A DNA stretch of 64,000 nucleotides from Geosiphon pyriformis (GCA_016748015.1 JAAOMT010000659.1:313222-377221); one strand, 5' to 3'. Positions 23,700 to 35,592 are shown, counted from the first letter of the stretch. Program-made: numbers and translations. The notes: generated from the letters alone by a model not told the origin.

Positions 23700-24990
23700 C
23701 TTCTTTGTAATGGACTTTGAGTGGGAATTGTTGCAGATAAGTACTCCATCTCGCATATTTTTCTTCTAGTTGTGGATTGTTGAGTAACCAAATAAGTCCT
23801 TTGTGGTCAGTATATAGGTCAAATAGTTGACTGAAGTAATGTTTCCAAGTTTGTATGGCCCAATAAATGGTGAGACATTCCAGATCTGTTGTGCTGTAAT
23901 TCTTTTCTGCTGGACTAGTGCTGCGACTAGTGTAGGCAACTGGGTGTTCTCTATTGTCTGGTCCTATCTGTGATAAAACTGCTCCTAGAGCATTTTTCGA
24001 GGCATCCGTAGCGACAATGAACTATTTAATGAAATCTGGGTAAATCAGAATTGGGGATGTGATTAATCACTGCTTGAGATAGTCGAATGCTTTCTGTTGA
24101 TCTTCCTTCTACAAGTACAGTATGTATTTGGACAACAATTGATGGAATGGTTTTGTGATGTTCAAGAAACCTTTGACAAATTGACGATAATATCCTGCTA
24201 ATCCTAGAAATCCTCATAATTCTCTGAAGTTGATTGGGGCTAGAAAATCCTTGACTTTTTGTACTTTATCTGAATCGGATTTAACTCCGTCCTTGCCGAT
24301 TACATGTCTTAAGAATTTTAACTTGGTTTTTCCAAAGAAGCATTTCTCAGAATTGAGTTTCAATCTGGCACTACAAAAGCATTCGAAGATTTGTTGCAGG
24401 TAGAGCAGATGGTCTTCAAATGTTTCGGAAAACACGTTTGTGTTGTCTAAATAGACTACTATTGATTTCCAAAGAATTCCTTTGTATACTACATCCATCA
24501 GGCATTGAAACGTGGCAGGAGTATTACAAAGTCTAAAAGGCATTATGTTAAATTTGAAGTTTTTGTCTCGAGTAGTAAACGCTGTTTTTCCTTTGTCTTT
24601 GGGATCCATTTCAACTTGCCAGTAACCACTTACTAAATCTAATAATGAGAACCATTTCTTTTTCCCTAGATTGTTCAGAATTTCCTGGATGAGGGGAGTG
24701 GGATAACTATCTCTTCGCGTGATGCTATTTAGTTTTTGATAATCTACGCAGAATTGCACTTTTCCATTTTTCTTGGTGACCAAGACTACTGGCGAGAACC
24801 AAGAGCTTAACGATTCTTTGATTAAGCTGTTATCAAGCATTTGTTGCACTTCTTGCTTAATTAGGTTATCACCAGATGGGGGTATGTGGTAAGCTCATTG
24901 CTTAATTGGTCGAGCATCTCCTGTATCAATCTAATGCTTCACAATGTCGGTGCATCCGAACTCATTTTTGCTGGCAAAGACATCGGCATA
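23700..24990 (-). pseudogene. Element B reverse transcriptase and RNase H (broken)
   Basis: The 211-codon stretch 24849-24214 covers most of RT: VLVTKKNGKVQFCVDYQKLN, LLDLVSGYWQVEMDPKDKGK, MPFRLCNTPATFQ, and the catalytic box YLDNTNVFS where YxDD is expected. RNase H follows with the first Asp present (ATDASKNALGAVL-like, near 24000) and YTDHKGL near 23800. Stops break the frame near 24213, 24170 and within RNase H. Confidence 0.85.
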
Positions 24991-26173
24991 CTGATTCAGA
25001 AGGACTTTGAGTTGCATTTGTTGCAGGGTACTTAAATTTTTTAAATTCAATTTATTGATTTCTTCTAGTGTGAACAAGTAACTTTCCTTTTGGCAAATTC
25101 CATACTTGTGAAGTAATGTCACAGAATAAGAATAATTGTGCGAAATCTGGAATGGACTGGGGTTTTTCAGGATTCTGACTATCTGCAGATATGGAACTGA
25201 CGAGGGTCCCTTCAGAGATTTCAATAACATCTTCTGTCGGGTTGTGAATGGGGATTTTGAAGTGTTTATGAGCTTTGGCCGATAGGTATAGATTAGCAAC
25301 ATTGGCTAGGGAACAGATTTCAGAACTGGCTTCGAATAATAGGGCTTGATCTTGGATCTTTCAATTCACCTTAAGGATGTATTGTCAGTATGGGGGAATG
25401 GAGATGACGGTGTCGGTGTGAATAAATTCTACCTGGTCACTGTCTTTCTCCGTAAAATTAACTGGTATGTTTCCTTTTCCACTTGATCCAAACCCATTGA
25501 TTCCTTGGGCAGTGAGGCCTAACTCTTCTTAGATTGTTACCAGGGTTAATTGGGGTATTTTGACTAGGGGTAGAAAGATAGCTTGGGCAATCTTTTCTTG
25601 TGATTCTATTTTGTAGAGTTTGTCCAAATTGTTCTGTAGCATCATGATGATGTTTCCCGTGTAACCAGCATTGATAATTCCTCCTTTTATGTCAATTCTT
25701 TTCTTGGCTAGACTAGATCGAAAGGCAACTTGTACCATTGTACTAATAGGAATTTCTAACGCTATCTTAAGATCTATTTTTACGAGAGAATGTGGGGCTA
25801 TAATGATGGGTGATTGTCTGGGGTATTGTAGGTCGAAACTGGCATCAGTGTCATGTGCTCTTTCAGAGCAAATTCCTTCCTTGTTGTCACTGTACCATTT
25901 TAGCTTTAGTTCTTTGGATAGGTTGGGATACACGAGATACTGTTCTGTTTCGGTATCCTCAGTTGGATCTTGAAACAACATGTCCTCGGTGATCAATACC
26001 TCTTCTTCAAGTTCAGGTAGTTTGGTGATTGGAAACAGTATTCTTGAAGGCAGATTGAACATAAGATCACATTCATTACAGTACTGGAAGTGACAGGGGA
26101 TCAAACAGTGATCACATAGTTTGGTATTCAAATTGGCCAACCTTTGTTCCTGTTCTTTGTGAGTTGAGGCCAA
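24990..26173 (-). pseudogene. Element B zinc ribbon, dUTPase domain and linker (broken)
   Basis: The open part 26173-25529 has the C4 ribbon LCDHC...YCNECD, then dUTPase motifs AHDTDASFDLQYP (I), FRSSLAKKRI (II), GGIINAGYTGNI (III) and KIAQAIFLPLV (IV). Motif V (GINGFGSSG) follows after a stop at 25530. In motif III the residue that is normally the catalytic Asp is Asn. The linker towards RT (INLYLSAKAHKHFKIP-like, DITSQ) is collinear with A and C but broken by stops. Confidence 0.8.
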
Positions 26174-27260
26174 TTCCTGATATCAGTTCTGAAATGTGTC
26201 TGGGTCATCTGTGAAGAAATCATCCTCAGGGTAGTTGGGTCCAGTATATTTGGGCGTCCAAGGGTTGTTCTTAATTTTTCGTATTTCTTCGGATGTGGCG
26301 TCTTCGGCCTTGGCGCTTGCCATTCTCCAGATTTTGTGGTTATTGTGTAGATAACCGTCTAGCCTGTTGAGTGCTTATTTCCAAGCGTTCTCAATGGGGA
26401 TTCTCTTTCATACCCAATCGTTGATTAATATGGTGTATTGACAAGCCTTGTCATATGTTCCTCCTCTGCCAGGCACATCATTCCAGAGTCTTTCATCTGG
26501 CAGGATTTTGCCACATGCGAGGCACAGTATGTGGTCTCACTTGCTTTGTCGTTTTGGTTGTCCAAATCTTTCCAGTAAACAAAGCCTGTAATAGTATTTG
26601 GTGGTGGTGGGCCATTCTTCATTGTCCCTGATACATGCGCCCATAGTGGATAGTTTTTTTCCACAATCAACACATATTAGTCTTGGGGTTGGTAAAATAA
26701 GTTTCTTTGGTCTGAGGTTATGTATCCTAGTGATGACAATTGGGGTTCTTCTTCGGCTCTGTCTTTTCTTTTTTCTTCCCAGGTTGGTGGTGGGGGTAGT
26801 TCAGTTCGATAATCATCCGCCCATGAAACCTGATAGGTCTCGATGATTGATGGCATTGATGTGTCTTCAAATTCAATAAGAGGTTCCTCGGTACATTGGT
26901 TTTTAAAGTGTCCACACATAGCTGGGACTTGGGCATGCTGTCCATTAAACGTGAGTTGAAGTTCTTGGGTGTTCCAGTTGAGAGTAACATTGGCTTTTGA
27001 CAACCAGTTGTTTCCTACTAGAGCTTAATATTGAGTAGCTTCCATGATGAGTACTTTGGTAGGGATTTGGATTCCATTAATCTCGAAAAGGAAGTTGTCA
27101 ATTTTTCCTATCAGGGTTTTTGTGTTTCTATCAGCTGTAATGATCTGGGTGGTAGCAGCACAGTCTACTCAGTGACCTAGTTGGTCCATGAGCTGCTTCA
27201 TGATTATGCTACTGGCTGATCCACTATCCAAGATTAATTTAATGTCTATTCCTCCAACTC
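26174..27260 (-). pseudogene. Element B protease, spacer and cysteine-rich module
   Basis: The aspartic protease active site reads LILDSGSASSII near 27220, an intact DSG triad. The flap and C-terminal part include LVGNNWLSKANVTLNW. A Pro/Glu/Trp-rich spacer follows (YQVSWADDYRTELPPP). The cysteine module then reads ICVDCGKKLSTMGACIRDN, HILCLACGKILPDERLWNDV and KACQYTILINDWVK. This protease would cut Gag-Pol. Stops near 27170 and 27027 and a frame change near 26690 inactivate the copy. Confidence 0.78.
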
Positions 27261-29450
27261 TGGCATTGGTGTATAGGGCTGTTATTGGTTTATTCTGATT
27301 GATGGCTGCTCTACTAAAAAGGCTATGTGTGTTCAAATTATTGATGTTAAAAGGAAATATGGTGGCTAGGGTAATGTCTTTGGTAATAGTGGCTGGTGGG
27401 ATATTGCTTTTTGTTTGCTTGGAAGGTTGGGAGATTTGTTTTATATCCCCCCCTTTTACAGGTGTAGATTTATCAAAACCCTAGTCTTCTATAAGACCGA
27501 GATAGGAAGCTTGATTTGGGTATCCAGTTGGTGTTGGTTGAGATTGGGCAGAACCACGAGGGATTAGTCGAGACAGTTTATTGTTAGTTTGCACCTGATT
27601 GTTGTTGGGATTCCTCCATCCCTGATTATAGTCTATAACTCAAGATCTGGACGGGCTGTAAGGGAAAGTTTGATAGTGAAAGATTGCTTGTGTCATTGGT
27701 GGTGGTGGATAATAATTCTGGGGCAGTAGTTGAGTGTACGAGACTTGTTGTGTGTATAGAGACAGTTAATTCTGAGGTATAGAATATTGGGGTACTATGT
27801 TTTGCTGATATCTGAGTTGCTGGTATGGGTTTCCTTGATTTTAGTCCATGATCTTTCTTCTGCAGTCATGGGCAATGTGTTCAGATTTCTGGCAGTAGTA
27901 GCAGTTATGGAGATCAGATCTCCAAGGTTGTTGCTGTTGCTGATGGTTCTGTTGCTGTGGGTATCTGCTGTTGTTGTTATTTTCTCTCCGTTGGGGTGAT
28001 TGGTAAGTTCCTGTAGTTCCAGCTAAGAATCTCTCAATTTTCTGAGTTAGTTTCTCACTCAATTGGGTTATCTTTGCGTCGATGTCAGAGGTTCCGTTAA
28101 TGGCTAAATTAATGGCTTGGATATGGTTCACTTCTTGTTTTGCAGACTCAAAATCACGAGTGAGAGTGATGGCATCTTGTAAACTGATCGGATGGCGGGG
28201 TCTTACAGATCTTAGAATACTACTCCACAATTCTTTAATGAATTGATTAAGAACTTGTGCTGTGGTGTAATAGTTCTTTTCAATAGCTAATATTTGATGT
28301 AGGATTTGATTGAATCATCCAAGATAAGTAGTTACTACTTCATAATCTTTTTGTTTAATTATGCTGAATTGATTCTGCAATCAGATTAATGTATTGGGAT
28401 CACAGAAGTATTGCAGAAATGCAAGTTTAAACTCAATAAAGGAGGTAGGCTTCTCTGCCAGGCTCTGGTACCACGAATTGGCGGTTTCAGTCAGAAAGAA
28501 TGGCAGTGTCTGAACTGTGCAGTCATTGTTCCAACCATTAGCGGTAATTGCTTTCTTGGCATCCGCGATCCAAGAATATGCGTTATCTTCTTCACCAGAG
28601 AATTTTTCCAATTTAGTGATATCCTAGTAAGCCATGATCCAGTTAATGGGTGGGGTGTTACTGGTTATGTTTAAAGGGATTGGTGTCCGTGTATTCGAGT
28701 GTTCTCTGGGTGCTAATGCTGATTGCTTTCCTTTGTCACTTAAACCAATAGGTTGTAAGATAGCTGTTTCTTCTATCAGAGGAGATGCTGATTCTGCTAG
28801 GTTTTGTGCTGGTGGCTGTTCCCAAGTTGATGGGTTTCCTTTTGTTTGACTGGCTGCTGGGTTAAGATTTCCAAACAGCGATCCGTATTTTCCTAGTGAT
28901 TTGGTCCAACTGTGTTGATTCCAAGGGTGTGGATTTCCAGAAGTTTGTGGTGTTTCTGACTGGGTTTCTGGAAGTGGGTTGAACACAATTCTACTTTGGG
29001 GTGTCTGATAGTATAATGGAGTTGTTGGGGAGAAGACCCTTGGTTTCTTGTTGACCATAGACTTGGCTTGGGCAGTTATAAGGTTGTTGGATTTGTTTTT
29101 GTATTCCTCAGGGTTAGATTCCACTGGTTGTTGTACTTAAGGGAATCATTGTGCCACATAATATTTAATGTCTGTATCAATTATACACAGAGTTTCAGCA
29201 ATTGCTCAGGTAGTCGTGGCTGTTGAGTACCCTAGTAAGCTTTGATGGATTTGTTTTCCAAGTCTTTCTGTATTAGTTGCGCGGCCTAACAAGCAGTTAA
29301 TTTTTGCGTTGATATAGTTACAAAAATCACTTTCTGCGTAAGCAGTTCCTGCTGGTATTCCTAGGTCTTTTTGGAAGTATTGAAATAGTGCTTTTCCGTA
29401 TGAGGAGTGGTCTTTTCTTATTGTTCCAATAGTCACCATTTTTATGTATT
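27261..29450 (-). pseudogene. Element B gag (broken)
   Basis: The frame begins at a Met near 29439 (MVTIGTIRKDHSSYGKALFQ), 60 bp inside the PBS. A Pro/Ser/Gln-rich spacer follows (29124-28624), then the retrotransposon-gag helical domain (FSGEEDNAYSWIADAKKAI, ANSWYQSLAEKPTSFIEFK) and a CCHC zinc knuckle (CYYCQKSEHIAHDC, near 27900). The rest is Gln/Tyr/Pro-rich up to protease. Gag forms the particle and the knuckle binds RNA. At least six in-frame stops. Confidence 0.82.
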
Positions 29451-29483
29451 TTTGGGGGTGCTCTGTCTCTGTGGATTTATAAC

Positions 29484-29501
29484 CTCACAGGGAGCACCAA
29501 A
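29484..29501 (-). other. primer-binding site of element B
   Basis: Two T residues after the LTR, the minus strand reads TGGTGCTCCCTGTGAGG, which would pair with an RNA 3' end finishing in GGGAGCACCA. I cannot assign the tRNA. The site is also complementary to a copy inside the LTR. Confidence 0.65.
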
Positions 29502-29902
29502 TGTTACAGGTAAACTTGGTGGATATGAGAAATGGTAACGTTTGGTGCTCTCAATTATTGATAATGCATCTTTCACATAATTCTGTTGGCTTAGTCTTGA
29601 TTATCAGTCTCTGAAAGTCTATTCCTGGATGTAAATTTTACCCGTTAAGTTCTTTGGTTATAAGGCACAGAGTTTGTCTTTCATCAATTGCAATGTTTTT
29701 TGTAAATGTGAGCTTTCTTTTCCAAGCTAATGAGCACAGTCATTAGGGTCTGGCATTGTTTTTTCGCCCTTCTAGTAAGCTAACAAGATAATGTTAATAT
29801 CCAAAACTTAGGGGGAGCTTCCCTCTTTTACCAGGCTATCACGAAGTTTATTTGCAAACAGTCAATTTTACTATGTTGCCGCTTCACAAAAAATTAAGAC
29901 AG

Positions 29903-29939
<37 letters not shown>

Positions 29940-30609
29940 AAAAAAAAGAAAAGAGAGAAAAGATAAATTAGTATCGTCAATCGCCATGATCAAGAGCGAT
30001 TGGTCCAAATCATTAATAGATTCAAGGCAGTTATACTAAGAACATTTGTTCTAGAATGAAGGTATGAGACAAGGGTTAATTCACGTAAATTTCACGAAGT
30101 TTGAGAACATGAATTTGCGATTCTGATTTCTTTTAATAATTGATTTATTTCAGGAAATGAAATAGGGAAGATAATAAAGGATGAAAAGGTATGGATATTT
30201 TAATTTCTGGTTTAGAGATTTATATCTGTTTTTTCTTCTCTGTCTTTTCTCACTTCTACAACTACTTGCTTTTATACATTCTTTTGGTTTTACAGGATTG
30301 CTTTCAATTGTTTCACTATTGCTAGCTATTGCTTTGTTGTTTCTGTTATTGCTTCATTTTTCTATGTTATCACTAGTTATCCTATGTTATAACACGTTAT
30401 CTGATGTTATTACATGTTATTCTGTGTTATTCTGCATTATAACACATTATCCTACGTTATTGTGCACTATTCTGTGTTATCCTGCATTATAACACGTTAT
30501 CCAACGTTATAACACATTATCCAACATTATTGTGTATTATTCTGTGTTATGTCACGTTTTTGGTCACGTTTTTTCATAACTTTGGATTGGTTTTTTTACT
30601 TGGATAACA
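29502..30609 (-). repeat. Element B 5' LTR
   Basis: About 1108 bp. It matches 20359-21442 with substitutions that are mostly transitions. It contains a run of about 30 A residues near 29906-29937 where the other LTR has mixed A/G, and the U3 tandem repeats at 30365-30555. The inverted PBS copy is at 29535-29550. Confidence 0.92.
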
Positions 30610-31270
30610 GCATTCCTTCTTTCTTTTCTTTTCCTTTTCCCTTATCTTCGTTCCATTCCCAACTGGAGGCTTCTTTTTGTTTATTGTCGGTCCAAGTCAA
30701 ATTGTCGGTTTTCCAGGTAAGTTTGTTTGTTTGTTTTTCTTTCCCGTTGTTGTCCCAAGAGAGTATTGGTGGCAGCTCATTGTGCTCTTCATCAGCCCAT
30801 GACACTTGGTAGGCTTCCCAGGTAGGTTTTGGTTTTTTTTCCTCAAAGTTGATTAGTGGTACTGTGGTGTTGGTAGCCTTGAAGTGGCCACACATTGCTG
30901 GTACTCGTGTGTGTTGCCCGTTCTGGCTGAGTTGAAGCTCTTGTATATTCCAGTCCAGAGTGGCGTTTATCTTGGACAGCCAGTCATTACCAACTAGAGC
31001 TTGGTATTGGGTGGCTTCCATAATGAGTACTTTAATTGGTACTATGATGCTGTTAATTTCGATTGGTAAGTCATTGATTTCACCAATTGGAGTCTTGGTC
31101 GCTTCATCAGCCGTGATGATTCTGGTGCTAACAGCTTAATCAACTTGGCAACCTAATTGATCCATGAGTTGTTGTGTAATTATGCTGCTTGCTGAACCAC
31201 TGTCAAATGAGATGGCCATCAATTTTCACATCAGTGTACATAGCGGTAATTGGCTTTTCTTTTAGTGTGG
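30610..31270 (-). pseudogene. Element A protease and spacer
   Basis: The protease active site reads SFDSGSASSII near 31185, with the DSG triad intact but a frame change and a stop (near 31138) around it. The open part 31021-30596 covers the protease C-terminus (LVGNDWLSKINATLDW) and a Trp/Glu/Lys-rich spacer (YQVSWADEEHNELPP, KGKGKEKKEGM). The coding sequence stops at 30610, where element B is inserted, and continues at 20358. Confidence 0.8.
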
Positions 31271-33620
31271 CTCTCCTAAATAATAGCATGATTGATGATT
31301 TCTCGAGTTCAAATAGAAAAATGACATCCAGTAATTCATCGTTAGTGACTGTTGCTGGCGGAATATTGCTGGTATGTGTTTGTTGTTTTTGGGTGAGTTC
31401 CTGGTTGCTGGGTGAGGCATCTTTTGGGGTAACCAGAAGACTTAAATAGTTCTGGGAATTCGGGTTTTGGGGATTTCTGGTGCCCGAATTCCATTGACAA
31501 GATTCTGTTTAACTGAAGGAGCTGGGGATCAGCTGATGTACTACCATTAACAATCTCCAGTTTTGCTGCGTGATTCTTGGTCTTTGGACTCCACTGGCCA
31601 ATAAGTTTTGTGGTGGGGTCTAAATTGTTTGGGGTTGATAGATTGTTGGCAGTTGTGGTTAATATATTATTTATGGCTGTGGCTGATAAATTGGGGTTGT
31701 TGGTTAATAAATTGGAGCTTGATATACTGGTGGTTGATAAATTGATTGTTGCATCATTGGCAAATAAGTAGTTTGATATTGTGTTGAATTTGATTGATAA
31801 TTTGGAGTTGAGAACCGGCGATTGGGGTTTCAATATTGATTTCCCGATTATTGGTTATTTAAACACTGGCAGCAGTCGATTTGAATATGTTCTTGTTTAT
31901 CACAATAGTGGCAGATACGCGTTTTCTGTTGCCACTGTTAATTGGTTGATGAAGATAGATGTGGTTGATTTTGGCCATGAGTAGAGTTTTCTTGATTATT
32001 GCATCATTGTGGAGGCTAATAAATGGCATGATTGTCAGCTAAGTATTCTTCTAATCTCTTATTAATTGATTTACTGAACTTTTCCAATTTGGAATCCAAT
32101 TCAGATGATCCATTTATTACTAGATTAATGGCTTGGGCATGGTTGGCCTCTAACTTAGCAGATTCAAAATCTTTGATGCATGTGACTGTGTCTTAAAGTG
32201 TGCCTGGATGCAACAGATGTACATGTTGCAGGATGCTGCTGTGTAGGCCACGGATAAACTGGTTGAGGATCTGTGGTGCTGTGAAGTAGTTGGCATTAAT
32301 TACTTGAATTTGGTGCAGATTTTGATGGAAGCATCCCAGGTAAGTGGTAACTGCTTCAGTTTTTCTTTGTTTTATGGTGGTGAATGTGTTAACTAGGCGA
32401 TTAATGCTGTTATTATTGCTGAAGTATTTTAGGAATTCCACTTTGAAGGCCTCAAAATCTTGTGGTTTATTAATCAAGCTCTGGTACCATGAATTGGTGG
32501 TATCTTTGAGAAAGTAGGGAATGGCTTGCATTGCCCAGGTGTCATTCCATCCATTGGCTGTGATGGTCTTTTCTATATCATTCAGCCATACTTGAGCATC
32601 ATCTTTTTCACCAATAAAGTTGTCAAGTTTTGTGATTGGTGCGTAGGCCATTGGATCTAAGTTGGGTGGTTGTGATGGCTGTTAAAGTGGTTGTTGAAGA
32701 GGTAATGGTTGTTGGGGTGGTACTTGAGGTGGTTGAATTGGCTTACCAATCGGCTCAATTGGTGGTTGATTGATGACAATAACTGGAGGTAGATTTTGCT
32801 GATGAATTAACTTGGGGTTTTGATTTCTTTGATTTGGTGGAATTTGAATATTTGGAGTTTCAATTTCCAAATTTTCTAAATGTTGCTGAGTTTGAATGTT
32901 TGGGTTTTCTAAAATTGGGTTTTGGTAATTAAATTCCTGATTCTTGTCTTCTTCTTCTTCTGATTTAGTAAATTCCCAAGAACTGATGGTTTTGAAATCT
33001 GGCTGATGAGATGGTGATCAAAATCCTAATGGTGTTGGCGATCTCAATTTAAATTCTTCAAAATAATTGCCATATGCTCCTAATAGTTTGTTTTTCTTTT
33101 GTTTACTCTGAAATGCGATTCTTGCTAGCGGTATCTTTGTACTGGTGGACGCGTCTGCTGATGCAATGTTGATGGTACTTCTGGGTGTGTGATGGTATGA
33201 TGGGTATATCAAAGATTCAATTCTTTATTTCTTCCGGTTAGGAATTTGTATTTCTTTGGGTGTTACTGCTGGTGTCTGTAGTTTTCCTTTGCCTTTGTCC
33301 TGGTAAGTAATAGGGAATGTCTTTTGTGTATATTTTTTAATTTCTTGGTTGATTTCTCTGATGATGAGTGCAAAGCTGTGATTTCTGGGTAAGTTGGTGT
33401 GTTGGATTAGTTTCAAATAGAAATTTTCTCTTGCTGATTCAATGTTAACTAATCTTTCTAGAAAATCTGTGATTTTTTTGTTGATGTAGAAGTTGAAAGC
33501 TGATTCTGCTGGGTAATGGTTGTTGTTTAGGCCTAGCTGCTGGCTGTATTGTTGAAATAAGAATTTTGCGAATTCTAGATGATTTGTTCCTATTATTTCT
33601 GATTCTGTCACTTTTGGTTT
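31271..33620 (-). pseudogene. Element A gag (broken)
   Basis: It starts at a Met at 33611, about 60 bp beyond the LTR, with a conserved N-terminal helical block (MTESEIIGTNHLEFAKFLFQ) also seen in B. The gag domain lies at 32651-32193 (VWLNDIEKTITANGW, NSWYQSLINKPQDFEAFK), and a CCHC knuckle near 31872-31915 (CHYCDKQEHIQIDC). A Pro/Gln/Tyr-rich tail leads to protease. Stops near 33224, 33017, 32682, 32192 and several in the tail. Confidence 0.82.
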
Positions 33621-33654
33621 AGTGTTGTCAGTGCTGGTTTTCTGTAGGATTATA

Positions 33655-33673
33655 CCTTACAAGAAGCACCAAA
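33655..33673 (-). other. primer-binding site of element A
   Basis: After the LTR the minus strand reads TTTGGTGCTTCTTGTAAGG. It differs from the B site only by transitions (CCC to TTC, G to A), so both probably use the same primer. Confidence 0.6.
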
Positions 33674-34543
33674 TGTTATAGTTGAATTATTTGAAGTCTC
33701 CAGTCAAATAACAAACTTGTAACTTGGTGTTCAAAAGCTATTTCCATCAATGATATTCTGAAAGTATTGTATCTGAAGGTTTTGATAGAATTCTTTGTAT
33801 AATGAACAGAGATTTGATAGTGTGGCGATTTGTTGTTTGTTGTTAGTTGTTTCCTAATTTTTTTTTCAGCTTGGTAGCCGGATTTATTCTGGCAGTCATG
33901 CCTTTCTGGTAAGCTAACTGATAATATATATAAATCTACTTTTATTTCTGGGTTTTTTACCAGGCTATCTGTGACGTCAATAACTCAGCGCTTTTAATCT
34001 CCAATTAATTAGTAGGCACAACAAAATCAAAAAAAGAAAGAAATAAAATAAAGAAAATAATGATGATGAAGATAAGCCAAGGCAATTTGATAAGTTAGTA
34101 TCTTGTCAATAGCCATGATCAAAAGCTATTGTTCCAGTATGGTTAAGTATCAATTATTATCAACATGAAGTGTTGATAGTGGAGAGTGGATTAAAATATA
34201 AAATAATTATATATTTGATAATTGGAAATTGAAAGGTTGCTTAAATTAATCTATACTAAGAGATCTGTTTTTTCAGCTTCTAATCCTGCTGCTATATATA
34301 CATAATTGAGATTTCTCAATTCCTTGATTCTTCATGACAGGAATTCTGGAATTCCTGGAATCTTGCAATTCCTTTAAGAGGAATCTTGGAATTCTGAAAT
34401 CTTGCAATTCCTTGTCAGGAAATCCTGAAATTCCTGGAATCCTGCAATTCTTGGAAGGAATCCTGGAATTCCACATTTACTACACCTACTTCTAATTGGC
34501 TACTACTTATGCTAATATATTTCCTATATTTCTATGAGTAACA
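33674..34543 (-). repeat. Element A 5' LTR
   Basis: 870 bp, TGTTAT...GTAACA. TATA-like box at 34292-34307, CRE-like TGACGTCA at 33972-33979, U3 tandem repeats at 34310-34470. A 19-bp palindromic segment at 34159-34177 is in the opposite orientation from its counterpart at 14665-14683. Its right edge abuts element C protease sequence directly. Confidence 0.93.
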
Positions 34544-35592
34544 ATGACCACCCCATCAAACTAATCTTAGACAGTGAATCAGCTGGCAGCATTATCACAA
34601 GACAACTTATAGATCAATTAGGTTGTCAAGTTGATTGAACTGCCAGTACTAGAATCATAACAGCTAATGGAGTGACAAAAACTTTGATTGGTAAAATAGA
34701 CAACTTACCTATTGAAATTAATGACATCATTGTGTCAATCAAAGTATTAGTCATGAAAGCCACTTAATATTAAGCCCTCGTTGGCAATAATTGGCTGTTC
34801 AAAACCAATGTGACATTTGATTAGAACACACAAGAGCTTTAACTCAACCAGAACGGTTGACATACATGGGTACCAGCCATGTATGGCCACTTCAAAACTC
34901 TCAACATGCCAGCACCTCTTATTAAGTTCAAGGAAGAAGAGAAAAAACCTACTTGGGAGGCCTATCAAGTATCATGGGCCAACAAAGACCACAATGAGTT
35001 ATCTCCAATACTCTTGTAGAGTAGTAACGAGAAAGAAAAGAAAAAAGAAGAACCTACCTGGAATTCCGACCAAGTCTGAAGAACCAATGACAACCAAGAA
35101 GAGCTAATAGATTGGGAATGGGAAGAAAAGACAAAAAAAAAAGAAAAGGGGAAAGAAGAAGGATCAATATCCACCAGCATCATCACTTATAATTCTTACA
35201 CTATACTACAGCAATTTGCTTATCACCACCCAAAACTGGTATGCATTAATTGTGGCAAAAAATTGTTGTCAATAAGCACTTGTTGTGGCAATGATGAGGA
35301 ATACCAGACAGCAACCAAGTTCTACTATCACTTATGCATCATAGAACATTTTGAAAGACCAAAATGAGTGAGAAAATGGGATAATAAGCCATGCTTGGCT
35401 TGTGGAAAAACTCTCCTTGATAAAAGAATGTGAAATGACATTTTTGGGAGAGGAAGAACATGCGACAAATCATGTCAATATATAATTCTCATAAGTAACT
35501 GAGTGAGAAAAGAAACATCCATAAATGCCATCTGGAGACATACAGTCAAATGATTGGACAAATGTCCACACGATGATGACAAAATCTAGCAA
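34544..35592 (+). pseudogene. Element C protease remnant, spacer and cysteine-rich module
   Basis: The protease active site starts at the junction: LILDSESAGSIITRQLIDQL. The triad is DSE, not DSG (GGA to GAA would be one transition). A spacer with YQVSWANKDHNEL-like residues follows. The cysteine module at about 35235-35500 reads VCINCGKKLLSISTCCGN, YYHLC, PCLACGK and CDKSCQY, interrupted by TGA and TAG stops. It runs directly into the long dUTPase frame. Confidence 0.75.

Larger units (their letters stand above)
20359..30609 (-). mobile_element. Element B: complete Ty3-like LTR retrotransposon nested in A
   Basis: LTRs at 20359-21442 and 29502-30609 flank a minus-strand internal region with gag, protease, cysteine module, dUTPase, RT, RNase H, integrase and extra ORF. 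GCAT stands on both outer sides (20355-20358 and 30610-30613), a 4-bp target duplication. B has the same architecture as A and C but is clearly a separate, more diverged family. Many stops show it is inactive. Being inside A, it inserted later than A. Confidence 0.9.
14180..34543 (-). mobile_element. Element A: Ty3-like LTR retrotransposon with dUTPase, split by element B
   Basis: Two 870-bp LTRs (14180-15049 and 33674-34543) begin TGTTA and end TAACA and flank a minus-strand coding region. In transcript order it holds gag (33620-31271), protease (31270-30610), then the inserted element B, then the cysteine-rich module, dUTPase, RT, RNase H, integrase and a 3' ORF. Removing 20359-30609 rejoins the protease spacer to the cysteine module in a way collinear with element C, which proves the nesting. 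Element-internal order RT-RH-INT is of Ty3/gypsy type. The copy is defective: stops in gag, RT and integrase, and altered catalytic residues. The flanks differ: LINE sequence on the left, element C protease on the right, with no target duplication seen. Confidence 0.9.
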
